A stretch of DNA of 64,000 bases from Candidatus Saccharimonadota bacterium (lineage in GTDB: Bacteria; Patescibacteriota; Saccharimonadia; Saccharimonadales; Saccharimonadaceae). Numbering within the stretch: the stretch's first letter is position 1; each line of letters begins with the position of its first letter. Where the stretch lies: NCBI GenBank assembly GCA_017404325.1, contig JAFRCO010000013.1, positions 58,988-122,987 of the forward strand, written 5' to 3'. Position numbers and translations under genes: made by a program. Shown here piece by piece: positions 43,540 through 51,763 of the stretch. The notes beneath the pieces were generated by a model, which was not told the origin of the DNA, did no database searches, and saw nothing but the letters and a program-made list of their open reading frames with translations.

Positions 43540-45363
43540 ATGAAAAGATTAACTAGGTATGATAAAACCATTTGTACGCTAGCTTTTATGTTTTTTATTT
43601 TAACTCTCTTCTCCTTTTTATTCCTCACTTCCTCTTTCGTTTCCGCAGACACTTCCGTCACCGCCACAGCCACAGTTCAAGTCGGTTCAGCTTGTTCATT
43701 TAACTCAGTAGTAAACTCAGCTCATGCTGCTACTATCCCATCCGGGACTAATCAAAGTGATATCGGACAAACCACCTTTACTATTGTATGTAATGATACT
43801 GGAGGATATAGCATCTATGCGGTAGGCTATTCTGGTTTTGAAGTAGGGAACACTAAACTCCTAGCTAGTATCAATGGAGCCTTAAACTCTACTTATGATA
43901 TTGATACTGGTTCTAATGCTTCAGGTACTCCATCATCCTGGGCTATGAAACTAACTCCAGGTACTAATCTAACTTCTAGTAATATCCTAAATGGCTATGG
44001 TAGCTATAGTATAGTTCCTTCTAGCTATGTTAAAGTAGCCACATTAGTTCCTTCTTCTACTCCAGTTAGTTCTTCTACTTTATCTGCTACTTATAGAGTT
44101 AACATTGCTGCTACTCAACCTGCTGGTAATTATAATGGTAAAGTACGTTATGTATTAGTTAATCCTGCTACTAATGTTCCTAATGAACCACATACTTGTG
44201 CTTCTAATAAAATTTGCTATTGGCCGAACGCTGGTGACATGACTTCTGGTGGTGTTGGCGTAGTTGACTCTATGGGAGATCAGAGTATTACTTCTTCTAA
44301 TACCTCCGCTACTCTATGGGCCTCAAACTTTAAGAGACCCGGCTATGGCTTTGCTGGCTGGTCTGATGCTTATGATTATGTAGTTAACGTTGGTAGCGAA
44401 TCTAATCCTGATGCTCATATTTATGGTCCTAATGAAGATATCACCTTTACCGCTGGGCAATACTCTGCTACTAATGGTGGCCTTTCGCTTTACGCCGTTT
44501 GGGTTAAATCTGAAGGCAACTTACAAAACTGGAATGGTTGTTCTAGTTTAGGGCAAGGCAAAGTTACTGCTTTAACTGATCAACGCGATAGCGATGTTTA
44601 CGCTGTGGCTAAACTCGCTGACGGTAAATGCTGGATGATTGAAAACCTAAGACTTGATGCTGCTGATTCCAGGGTCGCCTCTCTTTCCCAAGGTTTTGGT
44701 GGAGTTTTTGCTGGACTGGCTGATCCGGAAACGGCTAACTTCTCTAGTTCTACTACCGCTAACTCCCTATATTATTCCGGAACTCAGAGCGGGACCGCTT
44801 CTATAGATATTGGCACAGCTAATAATCCAGGCTATCGTATGCCAAGATACAATAACGCTAATACGGCTTCTCCGGTGGCAAATATGGCTAATCCATATTC
44901 AGAAAATATATATAACTATGGCAACTACTACACATGGCCAGCCGCTAAAGCTAATACTGACAACATGACTAATGCAACAAGCTCTAACTCGGGCACTACT
45001 TCTTTGTGCCCTTTTGGTTGGAGATTGCCGACTGGAAGAGGTTCTGGCGATTTTGGGCTTCTTAGTAACAGTTTGGGCGGTTATAGAATTGACGACGTTG
45101 CACAAGAAATGAACTCCTCTACTACCCCTACCGGTGCCGCAATGTCTAAGATTTTTAGGAGTTTTCCTAATAATTACGTCTATTCCGCGATTATATCGGG
45201 TACCTCGTTAGCAAATACTGGCGGTGGCTACTACTGGTCAGCTACAGCTGATAGTTCTTCCACAACTTACGTTTTTTCAGTTCAATCTACATATGTTCAT
45301 TTGAATACATTTTATCTACATAAGTACCTAGGGCTAACCGTTCGTTGCGTGATTGGTAATTAA
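43540..45363 (+). CDS. FISUMP/InlB-repeat surface protein
   Basis: This 607-residue secreted or surface protein has a long signal peptide (about 1-36, ending VSAD). An N-terminal module (about 37-225) has a cysteine pair (SACSF...VCNDTGGYSI). An InlB-type repeat follows (about 245-325; FKRPGYGFAGWSD), then a C-terminal FISUMP-like domain (about 330-607; ADGKCWMIENLRL, LCPFGWRLPTG, YYWSATAD, TVRCVIGN). The N-terminal module is homologous to the fragments at 51501 and 63763, so it defines a local surface-protein family. No sortase motif is seen. Adhesion to a host is inferred. Confidence 0.85.
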   Translation: MKRLTRYDKTICTLAFMFFILTLFSFLFLTSSFVSADTSVTATATVQVGSACSFNSVVNSAHAATIPSGTNQSDIGQTTFTIVCNDTGGYSIYAVGYSGFEVGNTKLLASINGALNSTYDIDTGSNASGTPSSWAMKLTPGTNLTSSNILNGYGSYSIVPSSYVKVATLVPSSTPVSSSTLSATYRVNIAATQPAGNYNGKVRYVLVNPATNVPNEPHTCASNKICYWPNAGDMTSGGVGVVDSMGDQSITSSNTSATLWASNFKRPGYGFAGWSDAYDYVVNVGSESNPDAHIYGPNEDITFTAGQYSATNGGLSLYAVWVKSEGNLQNWNGCSSLGQGKVTALTDQRDSDVYAVAKLADGKCWMIENLRLDAADSRVASLSQGFGGVFAGLADPETANFSSSTTANSLYYSGTQSGTASIDIGTANNPGYRMPRYNNANTASPVANMANPYSENIYNYGNYYTWPAAKANTDNMTNATSSNSGTTSLCPFGWRLPTGRGSGDFGLLSNSLGGYRIDDVAQEMNSSTTPTGAAMSKIFRSFPNNYVYSAIISGTSLANTGGGYYWSATADSSSTTYVFSVQSTYVHLNTFYLHKYLGLTVRCVIGN

Positions 45364-45456
45364 TCAGCCTGCCAGGGAATTAATAAGCCAATAATTCGAA
45401 CTCGCTCTATTTGTTTATCTAAAAACTCTTATGTTATGTTTTCGCTAGTCTAGGGG

Positions 45457-45486
45457 TTGATTTTTCTTTTGTAATCCGCCTATAAT
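45457..45486 (+). promoter_or_regulatory. sigma-70 promoter of candidate RNA
   Basis: TTGATT (45457-45462), 18 nt, TATAAT (45481-45486). Confidence 0.7.
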
Positions 45487-45492
45487 CTCCAC

Positions 45493-45640
45493 GGGTTGTT
45501 CCTTAGAGTTTTAGTGGCTCAGTGTGAGATAGCCATTAAACGATTTATCCAGGAAACTAAAGAAAAAATCTGCTAAGTAATAATACCTAGCAGACACAAC
45601 CCATAAAGAAAGTCGCCTAGAAGGCTTCCTTTTATGATTA
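45493..45640 (+). ncRNA. candidate structured RNA, unassigned family
   Basis: The predicted transcription start (7 nt after the -10) coincides with GGGTTGT (45493-45499), which pairs with ACAACCC (45596-45602) and closes the fold. Inside are TTTAGTGGCT/AGCCATTAAA (45510/45531, 10 bp) and TCTGCTA/TAGCAGA (45569/45588). TTCCT near the 5' end may pair with AGGAA (45551). A GC-containing hairpin with TTTTAT follows at about 45606-45636 as terminator. No reading frame is present in this 295-nt gap. It does not show tmRNA, RNase P, SRP or 6S hallmarks that I can recognise. Confidence 0.6.
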
Positions 45641-45658
45641 TATTATATCACGAAATGA

Positions 45659-46090
45659 TTACTTTTCCGCTTTTTTCGCTTCGCGAGCTTCACGTCGTCG
45701 GTTAATGCGATTCATCACCTTAATAATCATGAAGATTACCCAAGCAATGATTAAGAATTGAATCACGTTCTGAATAAAATTCCCGTATTTAATTACAGCC
45801 TCATCGCCAGTCCCGAAGAAGTTCGGAATATGAATTGCGAGTCCAGTAAAATCAACACCACCAGCAATTAACCCAACAATCGGCATCACAATATCATTCA
45901 CTAGGGAATTAACAATCGCCGTAAACGCACCGCCTACCGCGACACCTACCGCGAGATCAACGACCGAACCGCGATTAATAAATTCGATAAATTCCTTTTT
46001 AAAACCGGAACTCTTCTCGCGTGTCTTAGAAAGCGCCTCTTTCGCCTTTTCACTTTTAGTTTTCTTTTCCACCTCTTCGGATTTTGCCAT
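45659..46090 (-). CDS. mscL: large-conductance mechanosensitive channel
   Basis: This 143-residue channel opens under membrane tension to release solutes during hypo-osmotic shock. It has a charged N-terminal extension (about 1-30), then [31 protein letters not shown] (helix 1) and a second helix ([18 protein letters not shown]), with a Lys/Arg-rich cytoplasmic end. The AGGAG at about 46094-46098 picks ATG 46090. It is downstream of a membrane protein gene in the same unit. Confidence 0.95.
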   Translation of the reverse strand: MAKSEEVEKKTKSEKAKEALSKTREKSSGFKKEFIEFINRGSVVDLAVGVAVGGAFTAIVNSLVNDIVMPIVGLIAGGVDFTGLAIHIPNFFGTGDEAVIKYGNFIQNVIQFLIIAWVIFMIIKVMNRINRRREAREAKKAEK

Positions 46091-46103
46091 ATTTCTCCTT
46101 TCT

Positions 46104-46724
46104 TTAGTTTTTGGTTTCCGAAAAATCACTAAATTTCTCATACAAAACTTCTAGACTATTATATGAAGTCGTAAGCAACGTATCTAGAGTTCCATTACTA
46201 GTTGTTTTCATTAATTTTGCTTCTTCCGACATTAAAACTGAAATCTCATAAGTCATTTTATGCGCATATACGCGGTCTAAAATGCCGTTTATTTTTGCTT
46301 CAAACAACTCCGATTCAAGCGCGGTCTTCGCTTCGGTGGCCTGATTAATAATTGTTTTACTTACGTCTTTCTCTTTGTATTTGTGTGCTGTAGTCAAATA
46401 ATCGGTTAATTCTTGGCTTGTCATTTTCAGAATACTATAAAGCGAAGCGCTACTCGAACGAAGATCGGAAGACTTAATTGTTGATTGATAACTATTAATG
46501 ATTGATGTAGTATTATCTATATGCAATTTTAAAGCAGAACCCAAATTTTTCTCTCCGCCTTTATTTCCGCCCAAAATCGCCCCTATAATTATTATTATAA
46601 TTAATAATGCTAGCGAAACCATTCCGAAAATAAACAACTTTGATGATAAAATTTGACTGATTTTTGATTTCTTTTCCGGCCTCGTCGCAGCGGCGAGCTG
46701 ATTAAGATATTCTTGCCCTTCCAT
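46104..46724 (-). CDS. single-pass membrane protein, hypothetical
   Basis: This 206-residue protein has a short cytoplasmic tail, one strongly hydrophobic helix (about 30-52) and a helical outer domain rich in Ser, Thr and Leu with coiled-coil character. It is not recognised. It forms an operon with mscL (13-nt gap) and is divergent from dnaG with just 18 nt between start codons. Confidence 0.75.
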   Translation of the reverse strand: MEGQEYLNQLAAATRPEKKSKISQILSSKLFIFGMVSLALLIIIIIIGAILGGNKGGEKNLGSALKLHIDNTTSIINSYQSTIKSSDLRSSSASLYSILKMTSQELTDYLTTAHKYKEKDVSKTIINQATEAKTALESELFEAKINGILDRVYAHKMTYEISVLMSEEAKLMKTTSNGTLDTLLTTSYNSLEVLYEKFSDFSETKN

Positions 46725-46742
46725 ATGCTATAATTATATCAT
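46725..46742. promoter_or_regulatory. 18-bp bidirectional promoter between dnaG and the mscL operon
   Basis: Plus -10 TATAAT (46729-46734) and minus -10 TATAAT (46733-46738) overlap by two bases in a near-palindrome. Each -10 ends 8 nt before its own ATG. Any -35 must lie within the opposite gene. Confidence 0.7.
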
Positions 46743-48380
46743 ATGCAAGACGCGAAGGAGGAAATTAAATCCCGACTCGCGGTGGAAGATGTCGTCGGGC
46801 AGTATATCGAGTTGAAGCGTGCCGGCCGCAATCTTAAAGGTCGTTCGCCTTGGGGTGTAGATAAAACACCTAGCTTCATGGTTTCTCCTGAAAAAGGAAT
46901 TTGGCACGATTTTTCTGCAAACAAAGGTGGCGATATTTTTACCTTCGTGATGGAAGTCGAAGGTATCGGTTTTAAAGAAGCTTTGGAAAAACTTGCTGGT
47001 CAAGCCGGAGTTGATTTATCTAAATATCATGGCGGCGACCCAGCGGTCACGAAAAGAAAGGCTCGTGCTCGCGAGGCTCTCGCTCTCGCGACTAAGTATT
47101 ACCAAGCTTGCCTCGTCCGCAATAAAAATGTTTGTGAATATGTTTTTTATAAACGCAACCTGAACCGAAAGACCGTCGCTGAATTTAAAATTGGTTATGC
47201 GCCGGGAAGCGGAAAGGCTTTGACTGAAGCCCTGAAAAAACGTGGTTACTCCGAAGCTGAACTTGATGCCGCCGGCCTTTTGAATCGTTTTAAAACTGAT
47301 CTCTTTCGCGATCGTATGACAGTTCCTTTTATTGATACGACGGGCAATGTTATTGGCTTTACTGCTCGTGTATTAGACAAAAGTGAGCCGAAATATTTAA
47401 ATACTCCAGAGACCCTTCTTTTTAATAAATCTAAATTTATTTTCGGTTTATTTCAAGCTAAAGAATCTATCCGCCGTAGCGGCTATGTCGTAATCGTTGA
47501 AGGGAACATGGATGTTATTTCGTCTCATCAAGCCGGGGTTAAAGAAGCTGTTGCAACTTCCGGAACTGCTATGACCGAGCAACATTTAAAAGCTCTTAGT
47601 AACTTAACCTCTGACATTCGCCTTGCTTACGATGGCGACGAAGCCGGTATTAAAGCAACTGAACGTGCAATCATGATGGCTGGCGATCTCGGTATCGACC
47701 TAAGTGTCATTTCTGATTATCACGGTGCAAAAGACCCTGACGAACTAATCCAAAAAGATTCAAAGCTTTGGCAAAAAGCTGTTGAGAGTAATATTCCTGC
47801 GGTTGAATGGCTTCTTAAAAAGTATGAAGAAAATTTAAACCTTAATTCTGCGCCTGGTAAACGTAAATATTCCGATGTCGCTTTAAAATTATTAAGCTAC
47901 ATTAAAGATGAAGTTGAACGTGCTAGCTACGAAGAAAAAGTTGCGAAAAAACTAGATCTCGATGTCGAAATCCTTCGTGAAAAGGGAGAGCGTCTGAATA
48001 AAAAACTAGAACAATCCCCGAAAAAGTATTTAAAGAAACCAAAAACTGAGATTAAAAGTGATAAGTTAAAAAAGTATGAAAATAGTTTACTTGCTCTGAA
48101 AGTTTTCGGCGGCATTACGAAAACCAAAATCCCTTTTGATATTCCTGAAGACGAAACTAAGTTAGACGAACTTGAACTCGTTTTCAATCGTGAACACGAA
48201 AACCTTGATGATACTGATTTTGAAAGGGAAGCGAGCGAGCTGCTTGCGCGTTACAATAAAGAATTAAACCAACAAAAAATCAAAGAGCTTAATATTAAAC
48301 TAGAAGATTTAGACGAAAATTCCGAAGAATATGAAAAAACTCTCAAGGAAATTTACGAGTTGCAAAATAATAAAGAATAG
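46743..48380 (+). CDS. dnaG: DNA primase
   Basis: This 545-residue primase makes RNA primers for replication. It has the N-terminal domain (1-95), a TOPRIM core (about 250-340; VIVEGNMDVISSHQ, LAYDGDEAG) and a short helicase-interaction region. The CHC2 fold is kept (KTPSFMVSPEKGIWHDFS), but all four zinc ligands are replaced: Ser35, Gly38, Asp56 and Ala59 stand where Cys, His, Cys, Cys are expected. Otherwise the conserved primase motifs look intact. The next gene is rpoD, as in the classic macromolecular-synthesis order, but rpsU lies elsewhere (62.1 kb). Confidence 0.95.
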   Translation: MQDAKEEIKSRLAVEDVVGQYIELKRAGRNLKGRSPWGVDKTPSFMVSPEKGIWHDFSANKGGDIFTFVMEVEGIGFKEALEKLAGQAGVDLSKYHGGDPAVTKRKARAREALALATKYYQACLVRNKNVCEYVFYKRNLNRKTVAEFKIGYAPGSGKALTEALKKRGYSEAELDAAGLLNRFKTDLFRDRMTVPFIDTTGNVIGFTARVLDKSEPKYLNTPETLLFNKSKFIFGLFQAKESIRRSGYVVIVEGNMDVISSHQAGVKEAVATSGTAMTEQHLKALSNLTSDIRLAYDGDEAGIKATERAIMMAGDLGIDLSVISDYHGAKDPDELIQKDSKLWQKAVESNIPAVEWLLKKYEENLNLNSAPGKRKYSDVALKLLSYIKDEVERASYEEKVAKKLDLDVEILREKGERLNKKLEQSPKKYLKKPKTEIKSDKLKKYENSLLALKVFGGITKTKIPFDIPEDETKLDELELVFNREHENLDDTDFEREASELLARYNKELNQQKIKELNIKLEDLDENSEEYEKTLKEIYELQNNKE

Positions 48381-48382
48381 AT

Positions 48383-48388
48383 TATAAT
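48383..48388 (+). promoter_or_regulatory. -10 box of rpoD
   Basis: TATAAT ends 8 nt before ATG 48397, straddling the dnaG stop region; no Shine-Dalgarno. Confidence 0.5.
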
Positions 48389-48396
48389 CTCTCTTA

Positions 48397-49371
48397 ATGA
48401 GCGTTAAAAAAGACGATATTTTGAATGCAAAAGATTTAAGTCTTGATATTGAAGAACCGGAATCTGACGACTTAGAAAACGAAGAAGAGCTCTCTAGTGA
48501 GGAGCTCGCCATCACTGCTGAAAACGTTGATGCTTTCGCTGACGATTCGGTTCGACTTTATCTTCGTGAAATCGGGAAAATCCCGCTTTTAACTCCTGAA
48601 GAAGAAGCCGATCTCGCAAAAAGAATTGTCAAAGGCGATAAAAAAGCGAAGGATAAAATGGTTGAATCGAACATGCGTCTTGTCGTTTCGATTGCGAAAC
48701 GCTACGGCGGACGCGGTCTAGATTTCCTGGATTTAATTCAGGAAGGGAATACCGGCCTTCTTCGCGCGGTTGAAAAATTTGACCCCGACAAAGGTTTTAA
48801 GTTTTCTACTTATGCGACTTGGTGGGTTAGACAAGCCATCACCCGTGCCATCGCTGACCAAGCTCGTACAATTCGTATCCCGGTCCACATGGTCGAGACA
48901 ATTAATAAAGTCCTAAGAACTTCTAGAAAACTTACTTCCGAATTGAATCGCGAACCGACTAACGAAGAAATCGCAAAAGAACTCGATATGGAACCGGAAA
49001 AAATTGACTATGTCATGAGAATTAAACAAGACATCGCTTCTCTTGACGCTTCCGTCGGTCGCGAAGGCGATGACGAAGATTCTGTACTTGGTGATTTTGT
49101 CGAAGATGAAGAACGTGATTCTCCTGAAGATTCCGCCGCGAACCAGATTCTAAAGGAACAACTTTCCGAGATTATCGCGACTTTAACCGATCGTGAACAA
49201 AAAATTATTCGCCTCCGCTTCGGAATCGGCGGCGGTCGCCCGCATACCCTAGAAGAAGTTGGCGCTGAATTCGACGTTACTCGTGAGCGTATTCGCCAAA
49301 TCGAAGCGAAAGCTCTCTCTAAACTTCGCAAGAACAAAGAAACTAAAAAATTGCATGAATATTTAAGATAG
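48397..49371 (+). CDS. rpoD: primary RNA polymerase sigma factor
   Basis: This 324-residue sigma-70 has an acidic N-terminus instead of a long region 1.1. Region 1.2 is [17 protein letters not shown]; region 2 includes [23 protein letters not shown] and the -10-binding [15 protein letters not shown]. Region 3 and region 4.2 ([28 protein letters not shown]) complete the protein. No non-conserved insert is present, making it near minimal. It should read the TATAAT boxes seen throughout the window. Confidence 0.96.
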   Translation: MSVKKDDILNAKDLSLDIEEPESDDLENEEELSSEELAITAENVDAFADDSVRLYLREIGKIPLLTPEEEADLAKRIVKGDKKAKDKMVESNMRLVVSIAKRYGGRGLDFLDLIQEGNTGLLRAVEKFDPDKGFKFSTYATWWVRQAITRAIADQARTIRIPVHMVETINKVLRTSRKLTSELNREPTNEEIAKELDMEPEKIDYVMRIKQDIASLDASVGREGDDEDSVLGDFVEDEERDSPEDSAANQILKEQLSEIIATLTDREQKIIRLRFGIGGGRPHTLEEVGAEFDVTRERIRQIEAKALSKLRKNKETKKLHEYLR

Positions 49372-49380
49372 GAGGTATCA

Positions 49381-49794
49381 ATGAAAAAAATATTTATCGT
49401 TATAGCTGCTCTTATTCTAAGTTTGTCCTGCTTCACTCTCCCGGCTATGGCTAAGGACGAATCGGTCGAAGCAAACATCTTAAAAACATGTGCAAGTAAA
49501 GGCAACGATGGCAAAGGTAGCGGCATCGCATGCATTTTTAATCTTGTGGTTGATATTCTTACTGTCGGCGTCGGCGTACTTGGCGTCATCGGCATCTCTG
49601 TCGTTGGCGTCCAATATCTCACCGCTGGCGGAAGTGAAGAAAAAACCAGAAAAGCGAAACGTCGTATGTTTGAAATTGTGATTGGCCTTGTTGCTTATGC
49701 GGTTATCTATGTCTTGCTTAAATTCCTCCTCCCGAATTATGGAAAGGTTGACGACGTATCCATATTAATATTTGATCAAATAATGTTAATTTAA
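49381..49794 (+). CDS. T4SS-pilin-like (TrbC/VirB2-type) small membrane protein
   Basis: This 137-residue protein has a signal peptide (about 1-25, ending AMA), a short loop with two cysteines (about 37 and 51), and two hydrophobic helices (about 55-82 and 97-115) separated by a basic loop (GGSEEKTRKAKRRM). This is the layout of T4SS pilin-like proteins common in CPR genomes. AGGAGG overlaps the rpoD stop, so translation is coupled. No other secretion genes are in the window. Its stop overlaps the next start (TAATG). Confidence 0.75.
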   Translation: MKKIFIVIAALILSLSCFTLPAMAKDESVEANILKTCASKGNDGKGSGIACIFNLVVDILTVGVGVLGVIGISVVGVQYLTAGGSEEKTRKAKRRMFEIVIGLVAYAVIYVLLKFLLPNYGKVDDVSILIFDQIMLI

Positions 49795-50696
49795 TGAACA
49801 GACTTTTTATCGTTTACAATCCTCGTTCTTCGCGTTTTTCTGATGTGAAGAAAGAAGTTCTTGATCATCAAAAAGATTTCAAAGGCTATCTTGTTGGCAA
49901 ATATGAAGTTGAGAAAACCGATGTCGATAGAAACGCTGTAAAATTTTCTAAACTCCTGAAAGATGGTGATTTTGTGATTTCTGCTGGTGGCGACGCAACT
50001 GGCGTGATCGCTGTAAATGCTATTTTGAAATCCGAAAAAGACGTTACTCTTGCAGTTTTACCTTATGGTAATTTTAACGATCTCTCGCATACTTTAAATA
50101 CGAAAACTTTAGATGACATTAAGAAGAATACATCTAAAAAGTATTACCCGCTAGAAATATATGTAGATGACAAATTTTTCCGTTATGCAACTTGCTACAC
50201 TACAATCGGCATGATGGCTGAAGCGGTACATTTATATGATAGTCCGAAAATGCGTAAAACCCTAAAGACTGCTGGCGGCCGTAAAATTGGCTCTTATACA
50301 AATCTCGCTAGCTGGTATTTTAAGAATCGTCACAAGAAAATATTCCTACCTGACTTTAAATTAAATGGCGAGTTGCAACCTAAAAAGACTTCCGATTATG
50401 CTGCGATTAACGGTAAATTTATGGCTCGTGTCATGAAAGGCAGAGAAGACTATAAGAATTCGAAAATTTTCCGTTCCGAAACCGACCGCCTCACGAATTT
50501 TTGGCGGTTAATTAAATTGATGTCTAAAAGTATCTTATTCCATATCCCCGGTTCTGAAACAAAAGGCGATATTTTAGAGTTTATTGAACCTGCAACCGTC
50601 GAACTCCAAGCCGAAGGTGAATATAAGACCCTCGAGAATATTAAAAAAATTGAAATAAGAAAGAGTAAAAAATGCTTGAAGGTAATATCGAACTAG
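49794..50696 (+). CDS. diacylglycerol/lipid kinase family protein
   Basis: This 300-residue DagK_cat-type protein begins LFIVYNPRSSRF and has the nucleotide-binding motif SAGGDATGVIAVNA, where GGDAT replaces the usual GGDGT, and PYGNFNDLSHTL (the usual PxGTxND). Such enzymes phosphorylate diacylglycerol or related lipids at the membrane. The Gly to Ala and Thr to Asn changes leave activity open. It is coupled to both neighbours (TAATG; 25-nt overlap with the next gene). Confidence 0.8.
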   Translation: MNRLFIVYNPRSSRFSDVKKEVLDHQKDFKGYLVGKYEVEKTDVDRNAVKFSKLLKDGDFVISAGGDATGVIAVNAILKSEKDVTLAVLPYGNFNDLSHTLNTKTLDDIKKNTSKKYYPLEIYVDDKFFRYATCYTTIGMMAEAVHLYDSPKMRKTLKTAGGRKIGSYTNLASWYFKNRHKKIFLPDFKLNGELQPKKTSDYAAINGKFMARVMKGREDYKNSKIFRSETDRLTNFWRLIKLMSKSILFHIPGSETKGDILEFIEPATVELQAEGEYKTLENIKKIEIRKSKKCLKVISN

Positions 50697-51475
50697 AAAA
50701 AATCATTAATTATATGAAGGCACATTGGCCTTCAAAGGTTAAGCCTGAATGGCAAGTTGGCTTGAATGAATACCCTAAGATTCTAGAAAAAGTAATCGAG
50801 GATTTTACGCTTGCAGCTACGCAGAATCATCACCTAATTCGTATCGCAGGTATCTCTGGTTCCGGCAAAACTACCCAAATCCTCCCAGCCGTTGAAGCTT
50901 ACTGCGAAAAGAATAGTTTCGAACCGATTTTGATCGCCGCTCGTCGTTTCGTTGAGTATCATCCTCATCACCAAGAAATAAAAGATTATTATGGCGACGA
51001 AAATCTTCGAAAGAATACCGACGAGTTCAGTACAATTATGATGTTTTTGACCCTAACGGAATTAATCAAAAACGGCTATGACATCGTCCTCGACGTTACT
51101 TTACTTGATCCTGAGATGGAAGGCATTCTATTAAAACTCCTAAAAGCAGGGAACTATGAAACCCTCTTTCTTATGATTGCCGTTTCTGCTACTGTAACTG
51201 AAAAATTCTTAAGCGGTCGCGCTTGGCGTCATACAAAAGAAACCGAGAAAGAATTTATTCGCGCAACTTCTAAGGCTATTCAGTTCTATGCTGAGAATGC
51301 TCCTGAACTACATATTATTATATGGAGCGTATATAACAAACCTCCGGTTTATGACGGCCCAGTGAAAAACTGTTTAACTATTTTCGAGGATTATTCGAAC
51401 AGAGAAGAACTTCCGAAAAACGACGACGATGCTCGTCGCGATGCAAAAATTGCCTATCTAAAAGCGCTTAATTAA
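50672..51475 (+). CDS. zeta-toxin-like P-loop kinase
   Basis: This 267-residue protein has Walker A GISGSGKTTQ (about 65-74), then AARRFVEYHPHHQEI and YDIVLDVTLLDPE, with a later Arg in SGRAWRHTKE. These resemble the substrate and catalytic segments of zeta toxins and related nucleotide-sugar kinases. Zeta toxins phosphorylate UDP-GlcNAc and block wall synthesis. No epsilon-like antitoxin gene is adjacent; instead it overlaps a lipid kinase. A metabolic kinase role is equally possible. Confidence 0.65.
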   Translation: MLEGNIELEKIINYMKAHWPSKVKPEWQVGLNEYPKILEKVIEDFTLAATQNHHLIRIAGISGSGKTTQILPAVEAYCEKNSFEPILIAARRFVEYHPHHQEIKDYYGDENLRKNTDEFSTIMMFLTLTELIKNGYDIVLDVTLLDPEMEGILLKLLKAGNYETLFLMIAVSATVTEKFLSGRAWRHTKETEKEFIRATSKAIQFYAENAPELHIIIWSVYNKPPVYDGPVKNCLTIFEDYSNREELPKNDDDARRDAKIAYLKALN

Positions 51476-51488
51476 AAATCTTTCACGT

Positions 51489-51494
51489 TATAAT
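51489..51494 (+). promoter_or_regulatory. -10 box of truncated surface-protein copy
   Basis: TATAAT ends 6 nt before ATG 51501, in the same grammar as the live genes. Confidence 0.5.
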
Positions 51495-51500
51495 ATAGCC

Positions 51501-51750
51501 ATGAGCGTTAAAAGAGAGAGTGCTCCTTCAATTATTCTTGTTTTTTTTGACGCTTCTTTCTTTTCTCATTCTCTCTTCCTCTTATGTCTCAGCAGATAAT
51601 GATACAGTAGTAGACGAAATTAATATCACAGTCCCAGCTTCCTGTACTCTTTCTGGTTTAGGTATGGATTCTCATGCCACCACACTTAATAATGGTACTT
51701 ATGCTTCAGACATTGGTACTACTACCATTAAAGCTCAAGCAATAATATAA
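51501..51750 (+). pseudogene. truncated, frameshifted copy of a surface-protein 5' end
   Basis: From ATG 51501 the frame reads MSVKRESAPSIILVFF and then shifts at a T8 tract (51541-51548), reaching a stop at about 51597. Removing one T would restore LTLLSFLILSSSYVSADND, the signal peptide found in the paralogue at 63763. The following 170 bp are nearly identical to that paralogue until KA, after which the frame runs QAII-stop. So it is both frameshifted and truncated. It may be a decayed gene, a silent recombination cassette, or a slippage-controlled remnant. Confidence 0.8.
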
Positions 51751-51763
51751 GGCCATTTTGAAT

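Noticed and set aside
45457..45640. Identification of the RNA as 6S, tmRNA, RNase P or SRP
   Set aside because: The expected hallmarks were not found: long rod with central bubble, tRNA-like ends with tag frame, GAGGAAAGTC core, or GGAA-tetraloop domain. The family is left open.
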